DNA of 64,000 bases from Botryosphaeria dothidea (GCA_011503125.2 WWBZ02000033.1:124001-188000); one strand, 5' to 3'. Counted from the stretch's first letter, positions 26,101-37,815 are shown. Program-made: numbers and translations. The notes: generated by a model from the sequence alone, not told the origin.

Positions 26101-29100
26101 AATTAGTAGCCGTAGATTCTTAGATCGACGTCTAGATAATCTTAAGAGAGGTATTTAAGCGTATAAGACGCTAAGGCTAATAGGTCTACCTTATATATAT
26201 TAAACCCTTATAGGCGGTATAATAAAGAGTACTAGCTAAGGCTATACGGGAAAGGCTTAAGAATAAGAATAGTCCTACTCCTATTAGAGAAGACGATCCC
26301 GCGAGGATTAGAAGGGGATAACACGGTAGTTTAGAGATATAAAATAATCTATACGGAGAACCTCTAATACCGGAAATAGAGACGGTACCTAGCGAGTACT
26401 AGGACTTAAGAGCTATTTACTAAGAAAGAGGAAAAGAAGATTTACTAAAGTATTAATTATAGAACTACGAAATTCCGCTTAAGCTAGGTATAAAGCTAGC
26501 TTATAAGCCTATTTACTCCTTATTAGCAAAGGAGATAGAGGCTTTAAGAGAATATATCGAGAAAAACCTCGAACGTAGATATATTCGGCCTTTAACGTTA
26601 TTAGCCGGATATCCGATTCTTTTCGTCCTAAAGAAGAATAGTAAATTACGCCTCTATATCGACTACCGATAACTTAATAATATTACGATTAAGAACCGCT
26701 ATCCGCTTCTACGTATCGATAAGCTCTAGGATAAGTTAGGAAAAGTAAAGTACTTTACGAAGCTAGACCTCCGGGAAGAATATTATTTAGTTAGAATTAA
26801 AGAAGGGGAAGAATAGAAGATAGCCTTTAGAACGAGGCTAGAACTCTACGAGTATACGGTTATATTATTCGGGCTTACTAACGCGCTAGTAACCTTCTAA
26901 AATCTCGTTAACGATACGCTACGCGAATACTTAGATATCTTCTACTTAGCTTACCTCGACGATATTCTTATCTTTTTAGAAACTCTTAAGAATTATAAGA
27001 AGTATATTAAAAAGGTTCTAGAAGTCCTCTAGGCAAAGAATCTATCTATCGTACCCGAGAAATACGAATAGTACGTTTAAAGAATAGAATTCTTAGGCTT
27101 TATTATTACTCTAGGTTACGTCGGTATAGACGACTCGAAACTAGATTCTATTAGAGAATAGCTAGTACCTAAGACGATTAAGGAAGTTTAGTTCTTTCTT
27201 AGATTCGCGAACTTCTATCGAAAGTTTATTTAGAACTACTTAAAGGTTACGAAATCTTTAACGCGACTTACTCGAAAAGAGTATAGCTTTAAATAGAAAG
27301 ATAATTAGTAGTAAGCCTTCGAATCGCTTAAACGGATATTTTACGAAGCACCGGTTCTAGAGATATACGATCCCGATAAACCTATTAAAGTAGAAACTAA
27401 TACGTTAAAATTCGCCCTCGAAGTATATCTTAGCTAGCCTAACGAAGAAGATAGATAGTACCTAATCGCGTTTTACTCTAGAAAGTTTATATTAGTAGAG
27501 CTTAACTACGATATTTACGATAAGAAGCTTTTAGCTATCGTCTTAGTATTTAAGTAATAGAGATACTATTTTAAAGGAGCTAGCTATTAAATAGTAGTAT
27601 ATTACGATTATTAAAACCTTACGCGCTTTACTACGACTAAGGAGCTAAACCGATAATAGATTCGCTAGTTAGAAGAAATAGCCTTCTACGATTTTAAGAT
27701 TATATATAGAAAAGATATAGATAACGCCGCCGCTAACGCGCTTAATAGAAGAGTAGACTATATAGAAGAACGAATTAAGCCGTACTCTATAGTATTCGTA
27801 GTAAATAGCGATAGATCGCTTACTCTTACTAGACCGTCTTTTCTAATACTTCGTATCGAGTTAAACTTATAGTACTAGACGATCCGAGAAGTATACGTAT
27901 AGAACTTCTTCGCGTAGAAACTTTTAGCGCTTAAGAATAACTCGTATATTACTTAAGATAGAGAAGGAACGCTTCTCTTTAAAGAATTAATCTATATCTC
28001 GGTAAGACTACGAGAAGTACTAGTTAAGAATATATACGAAGTACCCGCGTATAGATATTAGGGTATCGATAGAATAACCGAAAGAATTATACGAAACTTC
28101 TACTTCCTAGGGTTAAGAAAGATAGTTTAGCGTATAGTCTCGTAATATAACCTTTATATTAGAAGTAAAGCTACGATACACGCTCCGTACGGATAACTAT
28201 AACTCCTAGAAGTTCTAGAACGACTATAGTAATTAGTTACGCTAGACTTTATTACGAAGTTACTATAGTCTAAAGATTCGCTTATAGAAGTTAAGTACGA
28301 CTTAATTCTAGTCTTTATCGATAGACTTACGAAGTACGCTTACTTCTTATTCTACCTTGAGGTATCTAACGTAGAATAGCTAGCCTATACGTTTCTTCGA
28401 TATATCTTCGCGGATTATAGAATATCGGAAGAACTAGTTTCGGATAGAAATAAGCTAATACGTTCCGAATTTTAGTAAACGCTTATACGTTAACTTAGGG
28501 CTAAGAATAAACTCTCTATAATCGTATATCCGTAAATAGATAGTTAGATAGAACGGATAAACCGGACTCTCGAATAATATCTCCGCTATTTCGTTAACTA
28601 CCTATAGAACGATTAGGCTATATAGCTACCTATAGTATAGTTCGCTTATAATAGCGCTAAATAAGAGTTAACTAACGTATCCCCGTTCTTTACTAACTAT
28701 AGATTTAAACTAGACGCGTATAAAGAAGCTATTCTAAGTCGAAAATTAGCCTAGTAAGGTATTCTTAAAGCCGAGCAGCTAAAAGAACTATATAAAGCTA
28801 TTAGTCTCGACCTCGAGTACGTATAAATTATAATATCTAAGTACTATAATAGACGGTACTAGACGGCACCGAATCTAAAGAGAGGGGATAAAGTATACCT
28901 CCTTATAAAAAATATTAAATCGAAGCGACTAAGCGATAAATTAGATTTTAAGAAAACCGGTCCATTCGAAATTTTAGAAAAACTTAGAAACGTTACGTAT
29001 CGACTTAAATTGCTAGCAACGATACGAATAAATTCTATCTTTTACGTAGTATTACTCGAGCTAGTACTAGAAAACGCTATAATCCTAGAAACTTTAGAAG

Positions 29101-29394
29101 AGATAATTCTAGAAAACCTAGATGTCGAAGAAAACGAATACCTAGTCGAGAAGATCTTAGACTATAAAAGATTCGGATATTAGCTTAAATATCTCGTTAA
29201 ATAGAAAGAATACGGAAATAAGAATAACTAATAGATACTAAGAAACGATATACATCCGGATCTCGTTATAGAATTCTATCGCTAGAACCCTAGTCTCCCG
29301 CGGAAACGGGGTCGACCTAGAAGAACGGATCTATCGTTAACTTAGCCCCGAATAGAAACGTAATCCTAGCCACCGAATCCGGCTAAGGACCCCT

Positions 29395-29725
29395 AGGATT
29401 TAAGGAACTAGTAATAATAGGGGGACTCGGAGAACGCTCTAGAGACGGCATATTCTCGCTAGCTACACGCCGTATATCGCGATTCTCTTTCTCTAGCTTT
29501 TCGAGCTCCTTAATAGAGGATAGCTTACGCTTAAATATTTTCTTACGACGATCGTCTAGAAAGCTAATCTAACGCTTTAGACGGCGTATCTTAGAGCGAG
29601 CCTCTAAACGACGCTTCTAAATCGCTATTTTCTTAAGTAAGATCTACTCCTCTAATTCCTAGGCTTTCTCTAACTATCGCTCTAAATTATCTATCTTAGA
29701 ATAAATCTTCTACCCTACGGGAGTT
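29395..29725 (-). pseudogene. RIPped antisense coiled-coil reading frame in Gypsy-B
   Basis: On the strand opposite to the polyprotein, one frame from about 29725 down to about 29395 is interrupted only by TAG codons that fit CAG changed by RIP. It reads as a Lys/Arg/Glu/Leu-rich, coiled-coil-like segment followed by a Ser/Pro-rich tail. It lies between the chromodomain and the 3' LTR, where standard gag-pol elements have little sequence. It may be an extra antisense gene of this family or a captured host fragment. Function unknown. Confidence 0.4.
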
Positions 29726-30070
29726 AGTAAGAAAATATAACGGAAAAAGGGCGTATATAATCCCGTTATATAATAACTAGATTATACCTCCGGTTCTTCT
29801 AGATATAGCGACTATACTAACTAGAATCTAAACTTACGAAGTACTAAGCTCCCGCCGAATAATAAGTACTATAAGGAGTAGGTATCCTATACGGTTTACG
29901 AGCAACCGAATTTATAAGATAATAGCGACGAGAGATAGAAGAAGTAGGAGCTCTATCTATAATAAGCGAAACGCGAAGAAGCGTACGGAATAATACGAGG
30001 AAATTCCTAAGAACTTATACTTACCGAGTAGAAAGATCTTCGGGCCGAAGATTCTTAAAAGAGAGAATAG

Positions 30071-30557
30071 TATTACGATATAGCCTTTATAGAGTCGGGA
30101 TAGAGTAGGAAGGAAAGTAAGCGGGGCGTAGACACGCGCTATAAAGACCTACTATAAGTTACGTATATTACGTAATACTAAGAAATTAATCTCTTTAATC
30201 CTATATACCTTAGATATTAAGAGATAGATTAATAAGATTAAGATAATATTAATCTATCTAATCTATACGCTTCTACCTAAGAGGTAATATAGATTAAATA
30301 GATTAATATTAGATTATAGACACTCTTCTATATATATATAAACTATATTTATTAGATAGCTTTAACCTTCGTAGTTAACTTTAATAATAATTTAGTACTA
30401 ATTATTAGTAATAAGGCCTTCGTACGTAGTGCTTAGTCTTTAGTCGTCTACTCGTTCCTCGCGTACCTCTTCTTATATCTACTTAAGAAAAACTCTTTAA
30501 TAGGTTTCTACTCTCTTTAGTATTTAGATTCTTAGAGGTAGAGGCCCGCTCGTTATA
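30071..30557 (+). repeat. 3' LTR of Gypsy-B
   Basis: 487 bases, the same length as the 5' LTR, followed by the target duplication ACTAA. Both LTRs keep an unmutated GACACGCG stretch. Confidence 0.9.
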
Positions 30558-30944
30558 ACTAAGAGCTACTATATCTAGATAGATTTTAACTAACTAAGCG
30601 AATTAGCTTTTAAGCTCTATATCTAAAGAAAAGCTAATACTAAGAAGAATTTAATTAGCGAAGACTAATTAGGGTTTAGCGTAGTACGTAACGTATACGT
30701 ATATTTTCTATATACGGCTAATAGATAGAAGAATTAAACTTCTTACTATAGACTATTTTAATACCCGCTACTATACTATATAACCGTCGATAGAAGTATA
30801 TTTTACTTAAAAAATAGCTAAGAATTCTTATTAATAGGCGTAAGCTCTTTTTTTCTCTCTTATAGATACTATCTTAAGCTACTATAATTATTTAAGAATT
30901 CTTAACTAGTTCCGAACTTTATATTACTAATATAAAAAGAAGAA
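30558..30944 (+). repeat. Second copy of the 4978-5240 repeat, plus unclassified RIPped DNA
   Basis: 30558-30800 matches 4978-5240. The next 140 bases are RIPped, contain two AAGAATTCTT palindromes (near 30828 and 30895) and are otherwise featureless. Confidence 0.65.
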
Positions 30945-31788
30945 GTAATCGTAGTAAAGATTAAAGAGATAATCGAATAGATAGAAGTATTAATAGCGAA
31001 CGTATAATAGAATTAGAAGATCTAAGTAAATTAATATAGAGATCTATTACTAGCGTATAAAGTAGAGAATAAAGTCTAGCTAAATCTTAAAAATATACGA
31101 ACGAACCGCCTAAGCCGAAAGCTTAATAATCGAGTAGTAAAGTTTATAGTTATCGAGGTTATTAGCCCTTATAGTTATAAACTAGACGTACTAACTAGGA
31201 TATATAACGTCTTTAACGTCGATCTTCTACGCCTAGCTAGAATAGATTCTTTACTAAGCTAAGAATAGAACGATTACTAACTACTAGCTATACTCGTTAA
31301 TAAAGAAGAAGAATAGAGGGTTAAAGCTATCTTAGATAAAAAATTAGAAAGACGGTCTAGCTAGCGGAAACGGTAGAAACTCTATTAAGTTAAGTAGAGA
31401 GAATACGCGCGGCTAACTTAGAAACTAGTAAGTACTTTAGAAGATACTAAAGCTCTAGAGATCTATCTTTAAAGCCGGAAGAAGGGTAATATTACGGTTT
31501 AAATCCTAAGAGTATCTTAAATAGATTCTACGGCGAGACCTTAAATTAAGAGAACCCTAAAGCTTAATAAAACTTAATAAGAAAACCCTATAACTCGCTA
31601 CTAGTAAAAGAAACTCTAGAGAGATATATAAGTAGCGCTATTTTACTTAAACCTTTCTTTCTTTTCTCTTTAGCTTAGTCTTCTCGTAGATAGTAATACT
31701 ACTATATTTCCGCGAGTGCACCGGATATAAGCTATTATAATTTTAAATATAGAGCTTTTAGGCCGAAAGTAACCTAGAGGGGAAATAG
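30945..31788 (+). mobile_element. 3' fragment of a second Gypsy-A-like element
   Basis: From about 30945 the sequence aligns with Gypsy-A from about 18501 (region after the integrase core) and runs on through its 3' end. Only this 3' fragment is present. It is RIPped and leads into an LTR-like segment. Confidence 0.65.
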
Positions 31789-32150
31789 TATTATAATCTA
31801 GATAGAAGAAATACGGTAGAGAATAAAAGTAAGGTAAAATAAATACCGCTAGATTATTTAGTACCGCCCTAAAGCCTACTAGCTAACGTATATAATCTTT
31901 AACGTACGTCCCCGGCTAATGGCTACCCCGATAGCTAAATAATATCCTAACTCCGGCCAACGGCTGGCTAACTAGATTAATGTATATAACCAACACTCGT
32001 TATAGTAGATAGGACCCTCGTGGTCAACTTGTCAATTAATTCCTACCCATACCTCGTGCAAACCTCCCCTGCCTACTGCAGCGGCCCCCAGAAAGCCCAA
32101 GCTACCCGACGATACGCTCGACCTCCCCCAGACCGAGTGTCGGCGTAACA
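31789..32150 (+). repeat. LTR-like remnant where RIP fades out
   Basis: Resembles 22270-22690. The left part is RIPped. From about 31905 CA and TG reappear, and from about 32000 composition is normal. The exact end is uncertain. This is the visible right boundary of the AT-rich repeat island. Confidence 0.5.
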
Positions 32151-32352
32151 GTATCTGTATAAGAGGCAAGCGGGTTACCTACCCTCTCCCTCTTAATGCC
32201 AATCATCAATGGATCATCGTTGTTCATCAACAATCCAATAAGAGCAGCAAGAGCAGTAAAAGATGCTCTGCCTACCCTATAGTAGACAGCCCACCCGGAA
32301 GACAGAGCAGACAGAGCAGATACTAGGTTATATAGAACTTCCTTACGTATAT

Positions 32353-32570
32353 AAACTATACTCCTTAGATAGCTTTGACCTTCGTAGTCAACTTCAATAA
32401 CAATTCAGCACCAGTTATTAGTAACAAGGCCTTCGCACGCAGTGCTCAGTCTTCAGTCATCTACTCGTTCCTCGCGCACCTCTCCTTGTACCCACTCAAG
32501 GAAAACCCCTCGACAGGTTTTCTCCCTCGTTGGAGTTTGGATCCTTGGAGGTAGAGGCCCGCTCGTTACA
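32353..32570 (+). repeat. Non-RIPped 3' half of a Gypsy-B-family LTR
   Basis: Aligns with the last 220 bases of the Gypsy-B LTRs, but every RIP position is in the unmutated state (for example CTCGTTACA at its end). The first half of the LTR and the element body are missing. It joins directly to the MFS exon that follows. Confidence 0.88.
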
Positions 32571-32733
32571 CGTCTTCCCTCTTTTCACAGCGCAAATGTA
32601 CGAAAACCTTGGCGTTCACTGGGCGGGCAGTGTCTTTGCATTTTTGTCTCTTCTCCTTCTACCTATCCCATGGTTTCTGTTTCGGTATGGGGACAGTTTG
32701 CGAAGGAATGGCAAGCCTACCGCTGTGGTGTAA
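32571..32733 (+). pseudogene. Last exon of an MFS transporter, beheaded by an LTR
   Basis: From the base after the LTR end, an open frame encodes the final transmembrane helix and tail of an MFS drug exporter. It begins with the typical F-P-L-F-x-x-Q-M-Y motif and ends in R-Y-G-x-x-L-R and a TAA stop... at 32733. The same C-terminal pattern is in the MFS gene at 60483-62517. No upstream exons exist in the window: retroelement DNA lies immediately to the left. The gene was cut by an LTR insertion followed by loss or rearrangement of the 5' part. Confidence 0.8.
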
Positions 32734-33687
32734 GACGATGATTGAGAAGGTTTCAAGACTTAGCGGACATAAAGATTCAGGTCTGATGGGACCGGAAATA
32801 CGCATCACAAGAAAACCTCAGACCATTACGGCTCTCCAGAATGAATTAGAGTAGATGCCGACCAAGATCGGCCGTACGTTCCAAGCGTCGCGAAGATTCG
32901 GGCGTCTCTGACTCTTCCTGCAAGAGTGGGCTGCGAATGCGGAATGACTCCAGACAAAGAACAGCGAGGATGGAAACCCGGTAGGGGGTGTTGTGGGCGT
33001 GGCGTGCACATAGCGACAGGGTGAACGAAACGGGCGACGTGGCGAAAGCCACGTTGAGAAATCAGTAGCTGAGACAAGGCGGCAGCAGGAGCAGCCAGCT
33101 GGCGGTCATGATGCAGCGAGAACAGTGTGATAAGACGGGCATGCAGAAGGAAGGGGCAGGGTGATGAAGTGTCATCTAAAGGGTTGGGCACACGAGTGAC
33201 ACGAGATGTTCCGATTGTCAGACGGGTTGAGTAGGAATGGCACGACGACGATCGATAGGGCAGATGGCGGCGGCGGCTGGAGCGCGGTGGGGGCTCACGG
33301 TGCGGTATCGTGCTATCGCTGTGGACCCAGGGCAGTCGAGATTGGAAAAAAACTGCTTTTTGGGACCCGAACGGTCTTCAGGTATAAATGGATACGGCGC
33401 TCGCATGTCACGGCAGGGAGTGATCGTCGGGTGACTTTTTCGCCCGGTGCGGGCCGACACCGGAGCATCGGGAGAGATCGGGCAGCACGCAACAAGCTTG
33501 TCATGGCTGTCGTCACAATAAGCTCCACCAAGAGGCGCGGCAGCATGTTTCTGGCCCAGCCCCCTGCGGTGGCGTTGCGCGCGCCGTTGCTTCTTAACGA
33601 GCCGCAGTCCACTTTACGCTAATCTCTTTCCTCCACCCAGCAGATCCTCCTCCCAGCAGGAAGCCGAAGCACAGTGCCATATCACCC
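32734..33687. other. Intergenic, about 950 bp
   Basis: GC-rich ordinary sequence with several overlapping open frames on both strands (138 residues at most) that show no recognisable domain or membrane pattern. A possible TATA box TATAAAT is at 33383-33389, about 300 bases before the next gene. I see no gene here. Confidence 0.6.
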
Positions 33688-35196
33688 ATGATGGCGAGTC
33701 ACGAACAAGGTAACGACCAACATGGCCACCAGCCACGGCTATCGACCGACCCCTTCCATAACAACGACAACCAAACCGATTCCAACTGGCCCGACATCAA
33801 CCTGGAATCCGGATACACAACCGAGAACGACGGCCAGCCCAACCTCGCTCCTGGATACAGCAATATGACAAGCGGCGCAACAACCCCACGCTGGATCTAT
33901 TCGCAATGTCCAACTCCGCACCAGCCACTCACCTCACAAAATCCCAGTGTCGTCTCGCTACCGCAACACAAGAAATCCGTCGAGGATGCCGAGCTCAGCA
34001 AGGAGCAGCCGCAGGCACGTGGCGCCTCGCCTGCAAGATCGCTCGGGAACGGCAAGATCGGCATGAAGGATCGCATCCAGCATCTGACCTGGGCATGGTT
34101 CACGACAACCATGAGCACGGGCGGTTTAGCTCTCGTGCTAGGCCAGACACCGCACCAGTTCTCTGGCCTGCACACTATTGGCAAGATCGTTTTCATCTTT
34201 GATCTCGTCCTCTTCGTCACGCTGGTAGCTTCTATCGCCACGCGTTTCATACTGTGTCCTCGCGCTGTGAAGGCTTCATTGACCGACGCCACCGAAGCGT
34301 TCTTCTTCCCAGCATTCTGGCTTAGTCTGTCTACCATCATTGGTAACAGCCAGGTATATGGCGGGCCGGCGACAGGGCCCTGGCTTGTTACTGCGCTACG
34401 CGTCATTTTCTGGCTATACGTAGGCTGCACCCTGCTTGTCGCAATACTCCTCTACCTCGTCCTCTTCTCCACACCATCTGTCAACGCAAAATGCCACTCG
34501 GAAACCGTGGCACCAACCTGGGTCTTCCCCATCTTCCCCGTCATGCTGTGCGGTACACTCTCTGCACTCATAGCACCCCACCAGCCGCCCAACCATGCAC
34601 TCGCTATGGTCGTCGCCGGCGTGTCGTTTCAGGGCTTGGGTTGGATAGTGTCTTGCGCCGTCATGGCCCTGTACCTGCTGCGACTCTTTCACACTGGTCT
34701 TATTCCAAGACATGTGCGCCCTGGCATGTTCATGATGGTTGGACCTCCCAGCTTCACGGCACTGGCGCTGATCGGCAACGCCAATGCCCTTCCAGAAGCG
34801 CACAAGTACTTCGCCGTATCGCACCCAGGAGCGCAGGATGTGCTTGTTGTGATGGCTACCTGGGCCGCGGTGTTTCTCTGGAGCCTCGCGTTCTGGTTCT
34901 TCTGCCTGGCCTTGCTGGCGTGCTTGATGGCCGCCCCGCGGGCGCGCTGGACGCCCTCGTGGTGGAGTTATGTCTTCCCAAACGTCGGCTTTACGGTCGC
35001 AACAATTAATATTGGAAAGGAGTTGGAGTGCGAGGCCATTCTGTGGGTCTCCAGCGCGATGACGATATGTTTGGTTCTCATGTGGCTCTTCGTCGCCAGT
35101 GCCCAGATCAGAGCCATCTCGCTGAGAATGGTATTATGGCCCGGAAAGGATGAGGACAAGGACGAGCCTCAGGTAAGGGAAGTATTAAAAGCATGA
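33688..35196 (+). CDS. TDT-family transporter (SSU1/Mae1-like)
   Basis: Intronless gene for 502 residues. After a polar N-terminus of about 125 residues there are about ten hydrophobic helices with the family pattern: an early H-L-T-W-A-W-F-T-T-T-M-S-T-G-G motif near residue 130, and a P-P-S-F-T-A-L-A block in the second half. This is the voltage-dependent anion channel-like superfamily, which includes fungal sulfite efflux pumps and malate permeases. The substrate cannot be told from sequence. Two adjacent ATGs open the frame and the first is used here. The N-terminal tail is longer than in SSU1 or Mae1 and looks disordered. It is the first intact gene right of the repeat island, and membership of the metabolite cluster is uncertain. 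Plasma membrane location is inferred. Confidence 0.88.
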   Translation: MMASHEQGNDQHGHQPRLSTDPFHNNDNQTDSNWPDINLESGYTTENDGQPNLAPGYSNMTSGATTPRWIYSQCPTPHQPLTSQNPSVVSLPQHKKSVEDAELSKEQPQARGASPARSLGNGKIGMKDRIQHLTWAWFTTTMSTGGLALVLGQTPHQFSGLHTIGKIVFIFDLVLFVTLVASIATRFILCPRAVKASLTDATEAFFFPAFWLSLSTIIGNSQVYGGPATGPWLVTALRVIFWLYVGCTLLVAILLYLVLFSTPSVNAKCHSETVAPTWVFPIFPVMLCGTLSALIAPHQPPNHALAMVVAGVSFQGLGWIVSCAVMALYLLRLFHTGLIPRHVRPGMFMMVGPPSFTALALIGNANALPEAHKYFAVSHPGAQDVLVVMATWAAVFLWSLAFWFFCLALLACLMAAPRARWTPSWWSYVFPNVGFTVATINIGKELECEAILWVSSAMTICLVLMWLFVASAQIRAISLRMVLWPGKDEDKDEPQVREVLKA

Positions 35197-35820
35197 TAAG
35201 GATAAAAGTAATTGTATTTAATTTTGATAAAAAAGTTTGGCTAGAGTAACTCTGTTTACTTATATTTGTAGCTTAGATAAGATTAAGACTAACTAAGACA
35301 ATTTAATTGGAAAACACTGCTTTAACGATGTTTACGAGAAGAGAAATTAACTTCGAATTGCCTAATTCCTCTCAATATTCCGTTCGTTAATATAGATCTT
35401 ATTTAGATCGAGATATGTACGTAACAGGCTCTTTTTCATGCATTTTGTTAGTTCGACGTTTCGTCAGGTCGACCCTCTTCGGATCTTTGAACTTGTTTTA
35501 ACTAATGATCCACATGGTGCAACACCGCATCGCCGAGGCGACATAATGATGCGTGAAGTTGAAACTACTTTTTAGCGAATGTTACGGTCAGCCGTTGTTG
35601 GTCCGCTGGTAAGAGGGCATCACCAATTGAATAAACACTCGAATTGTTTCTGCGTAGCTCATGTCCTTTACTGGCAGCGGCCTCGATTCAGTTCTTCTTT
35701 CAACATTTCTCTCCATCCCAGCAAAGATATACAAGAATTAGTGCAAAGAAACCAAAACGTGTGCAACCATCGACCCTTATATGAGCAAATTGATCTTTTA
35801 GGACGTAACGTATTGTCGAA
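35197..35820. other. Intergenic between converging genes
   Basis: About 620 bases, AT-rich near 35200-35400 but with normal CA and TG, so not RIPped. One 152-residue open frame overlaps it without recognisable content. I see nothing else. Confidence 0.55.
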
Positions 35821-37455
35821 TTATGCCTTTTTGTTCGTTGTTGTCAGAATGATCCAAAGTGTAGCTGGCACGCAGAGCAACTCCACCAGCGCAAGTCCTG
35901 TAAAGCACCATCCCACACCCATGCACGACACCAGTGGCCATATCACCGCTGTTGAAACGGCAGCTGCTGGATTGCGGAACAGGCTGGCCAGTGCAACAAG
36001 CGTAGCTGGGGTTCGTGAGCAGCTCTCCGTCAGGTAAAGCGTCGTAGTGATAAATACCCATGTCATCCCAAATGCAGCTGGATGAGATATCAGTTCAAGC
36101 ATGCCATTCAATTGAAAACAGGGCGGTAAGGGTCACGAAGGGGAAAGAAACTGACCGACAGCCGACGCCACAATCACGCTCGCAACATGAACGTGGAATC
36201 GTAGAAACCATCCGTACATCAAGACACCGCTGAGGGAAAGGACCATTCCAGGAACTTGGAGATGTAGACGGGTGTCATGGTGAGGAGGTGAATCATCGGC
36301 GGACATTGGAAAGTGCGAGCGGTAGCAATCCGACACGCGCCCACTGGTCATCGACCCGGCAACCAGAGCAGCTCCTGCACAACAATCAGAGAGGAATCTC
36401 AGATTTATGAGAATACTTACCTGATGCGAGGCACGCAAGACCCACCTCTGTAGGAGAGAAGTGATATTCGTTTTCGAGATAGTAGGGAAGAGTGACGGTC
36501 ATGGCATAGTATGCGGAGAACAGAATTGCACCGTTTAGGGACATTACTACTGTTGGAAGAGACTTAAGCAGTTTGAGAAGTGTCAGCATGGTTGGGGCAG
36601 GCGGTTTTGGGAACTTCGCATGATCGACGACATTGGGTTGCCGCCATTTCGGGCGTATGAGCAACGGTGAATTGGCGTAGTTGGCACCCGTTCCTACAAT
36701 AGACCGCAACGTTTCGGGTAGGAAGATGATAACGGCTAGGAGGAGGACGGAGGCAGCGATGGCCAAGAATCCAAAGATCCAGCGCCAGCTTGCATTCCCG
36801 GCAATAGCTCCCCCGAGAATAGGACCAAGGACGGGACCACATCTTCTCTTCCATTAGCATATTCACCTTCCTTGCAGGAATAGAAAAGACATACTGTGGT
36901 CCCAGGAGGACCAAGGACATTGCAGCGCCCCTGTTCTTTGGTGCGACGATGTCTGCTACTGTACCCGCCCCAAGCGAAAGGACACTGGCGCCGCCGAATC
37001 CCTGCACGACTCGGAGAATGAACAGAGCCGCGAGATTTGCGGGAGCAGCAGCCAGAAGCACGTTCGCGACAATGTAGATGGATAGCGACACCATGTAAAG
37101 CGGTTTTCTTCCCGCATAATCGGCCCTAGATGCCCAGAACAACGGCTGTGATTGTCAAGTCTTCCGTTTGGAACCACATATTTGAAGGAGCTTTGCGACT
37201 TACCGCAACGGCCAGAATGACCATGAAAACCGAAACGGTTGCATTGATTGTCGACTCTGAAGTATTGAACTCTTCCACCAGAATTGGAAGAGCTGGTAAG
37301 TAGACCCCAGCTGCCAGAGGCCCGAAGAACCCGGCAACAGCAACGATGCTGAGAACTAGGCGGCGTCTTCCATCACTAAACTCGGAGTAGGGATGTGCAG
37401 GGACGTTAGGCTTCTCATTGCTGGGAGCCTGGTTTGTGGAACTTTCGGAAGGCAT
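35821..37455 (-). CDS. MFS multidrug transporter (DHA1 type)
   Basis: Five exons: 37455-37204, 37145-36895, 36842-36421, 36374-36156 and 36077-35821. All introns are GT-AG, and the splice gives 466 residues without interruption. Helix 1 begins with V-A-G-F-F-G-P-L-A-A-G-V-Y-L-P-A-L-P. The loop after helix 2 carries P-L-F-W-x-x-x-A-D-Y-A-G-R-K-P-L, the MFS motif A. The helix 4-5 region contains G-P-V-L-G-P-I-L-G-G, the motif C of drug/H+ antiporters. This fits the Aqr1/Dtr1-like branch that exports small organic molecules. An upstream ATG nine codons earlier (37482) is also in frame, but the chosen one has better context. It diverges from the TMEM205-like gene across a 360-base shared promoter. 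Export of the cluster product is possible but unproven. Confidence 0.85.
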
Positions 37456-37815
37456 GGTTTTGAGAACGCTGATCAGTAACATCTTGACAGGGCATCGACG
37501 GTGTTAACTCGAATGCAAGCATTCTTCGAATAGGCGCAGGCACGTGATAGTGCGACAAGCATTCTGTCCCTCCGAAGTACAGTCACATCAGCTGAGTCTG
37601 TAAGAGGTTGCAGAGGGCTGAGCGGCGTCCGGAGCGGGGCCCCTGCCGGCGGCACGGCTCGTAAACATCAGCCGGAGCCGTGTCAGCCCTCCAGGCAGCC
37701 ACCAGGCTAAAGGCTCGACGCCATTACCATTCCCAACATTTGCAAACCGACCATCTTCGTTGGCTCAGCACCATTATCCTGAATCAGCACAATCACTCTC
37801 AGCCTCCTGCCCACC
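37456..37815. promoter_or_regulatory. Shared upstream region of two divergent genes
   Basis: 360 bases between the start codons of the MFS gene and the TMEM205-like gene. It contains one CACGTG core near 37542. No TATA box stands out. Confidence 0.4.

Larger units (their letters stand above)
22695..30557 (+). mobile_element. Gypsy-B, full-length RIPped chromovirus with matching LTRs and TSD
   Basis: Complete 7863-base Ty3/Gypsy element. The LTRs are 22695-23181 and 30071-30557, both 487 bases, and the target duplication ACTAA lies at 22690-22694 and 30558-30562. Gag covers about 23250-24240, with a CCHC knuckle at 24193-24240 whose Cys/His codons read as Tyr. Protease and linker follow. Reverse transcriptase is at about 26620-27040, with an intact Y-L-D-D palm motif at 26950-26966. 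RNase H lies at about 27300-27570, integrase at about 28050-28700, and a chromodomain at about 29145-29240. RIP is heavy but less complete than in the LINEs, with scattered CA and TG surviving near 29000-29500. A 700-base segment between chromodomain and 3' LTR holds an antisense reading frame. Confidence 0.9.

Noticed and set aside
33206..33622. 138-residue forward open frame and its overlapping reverse frames
   Set aside because: GC-rich sequence keeps several frames open at once; no domain, start context or splice logic supports any of them.
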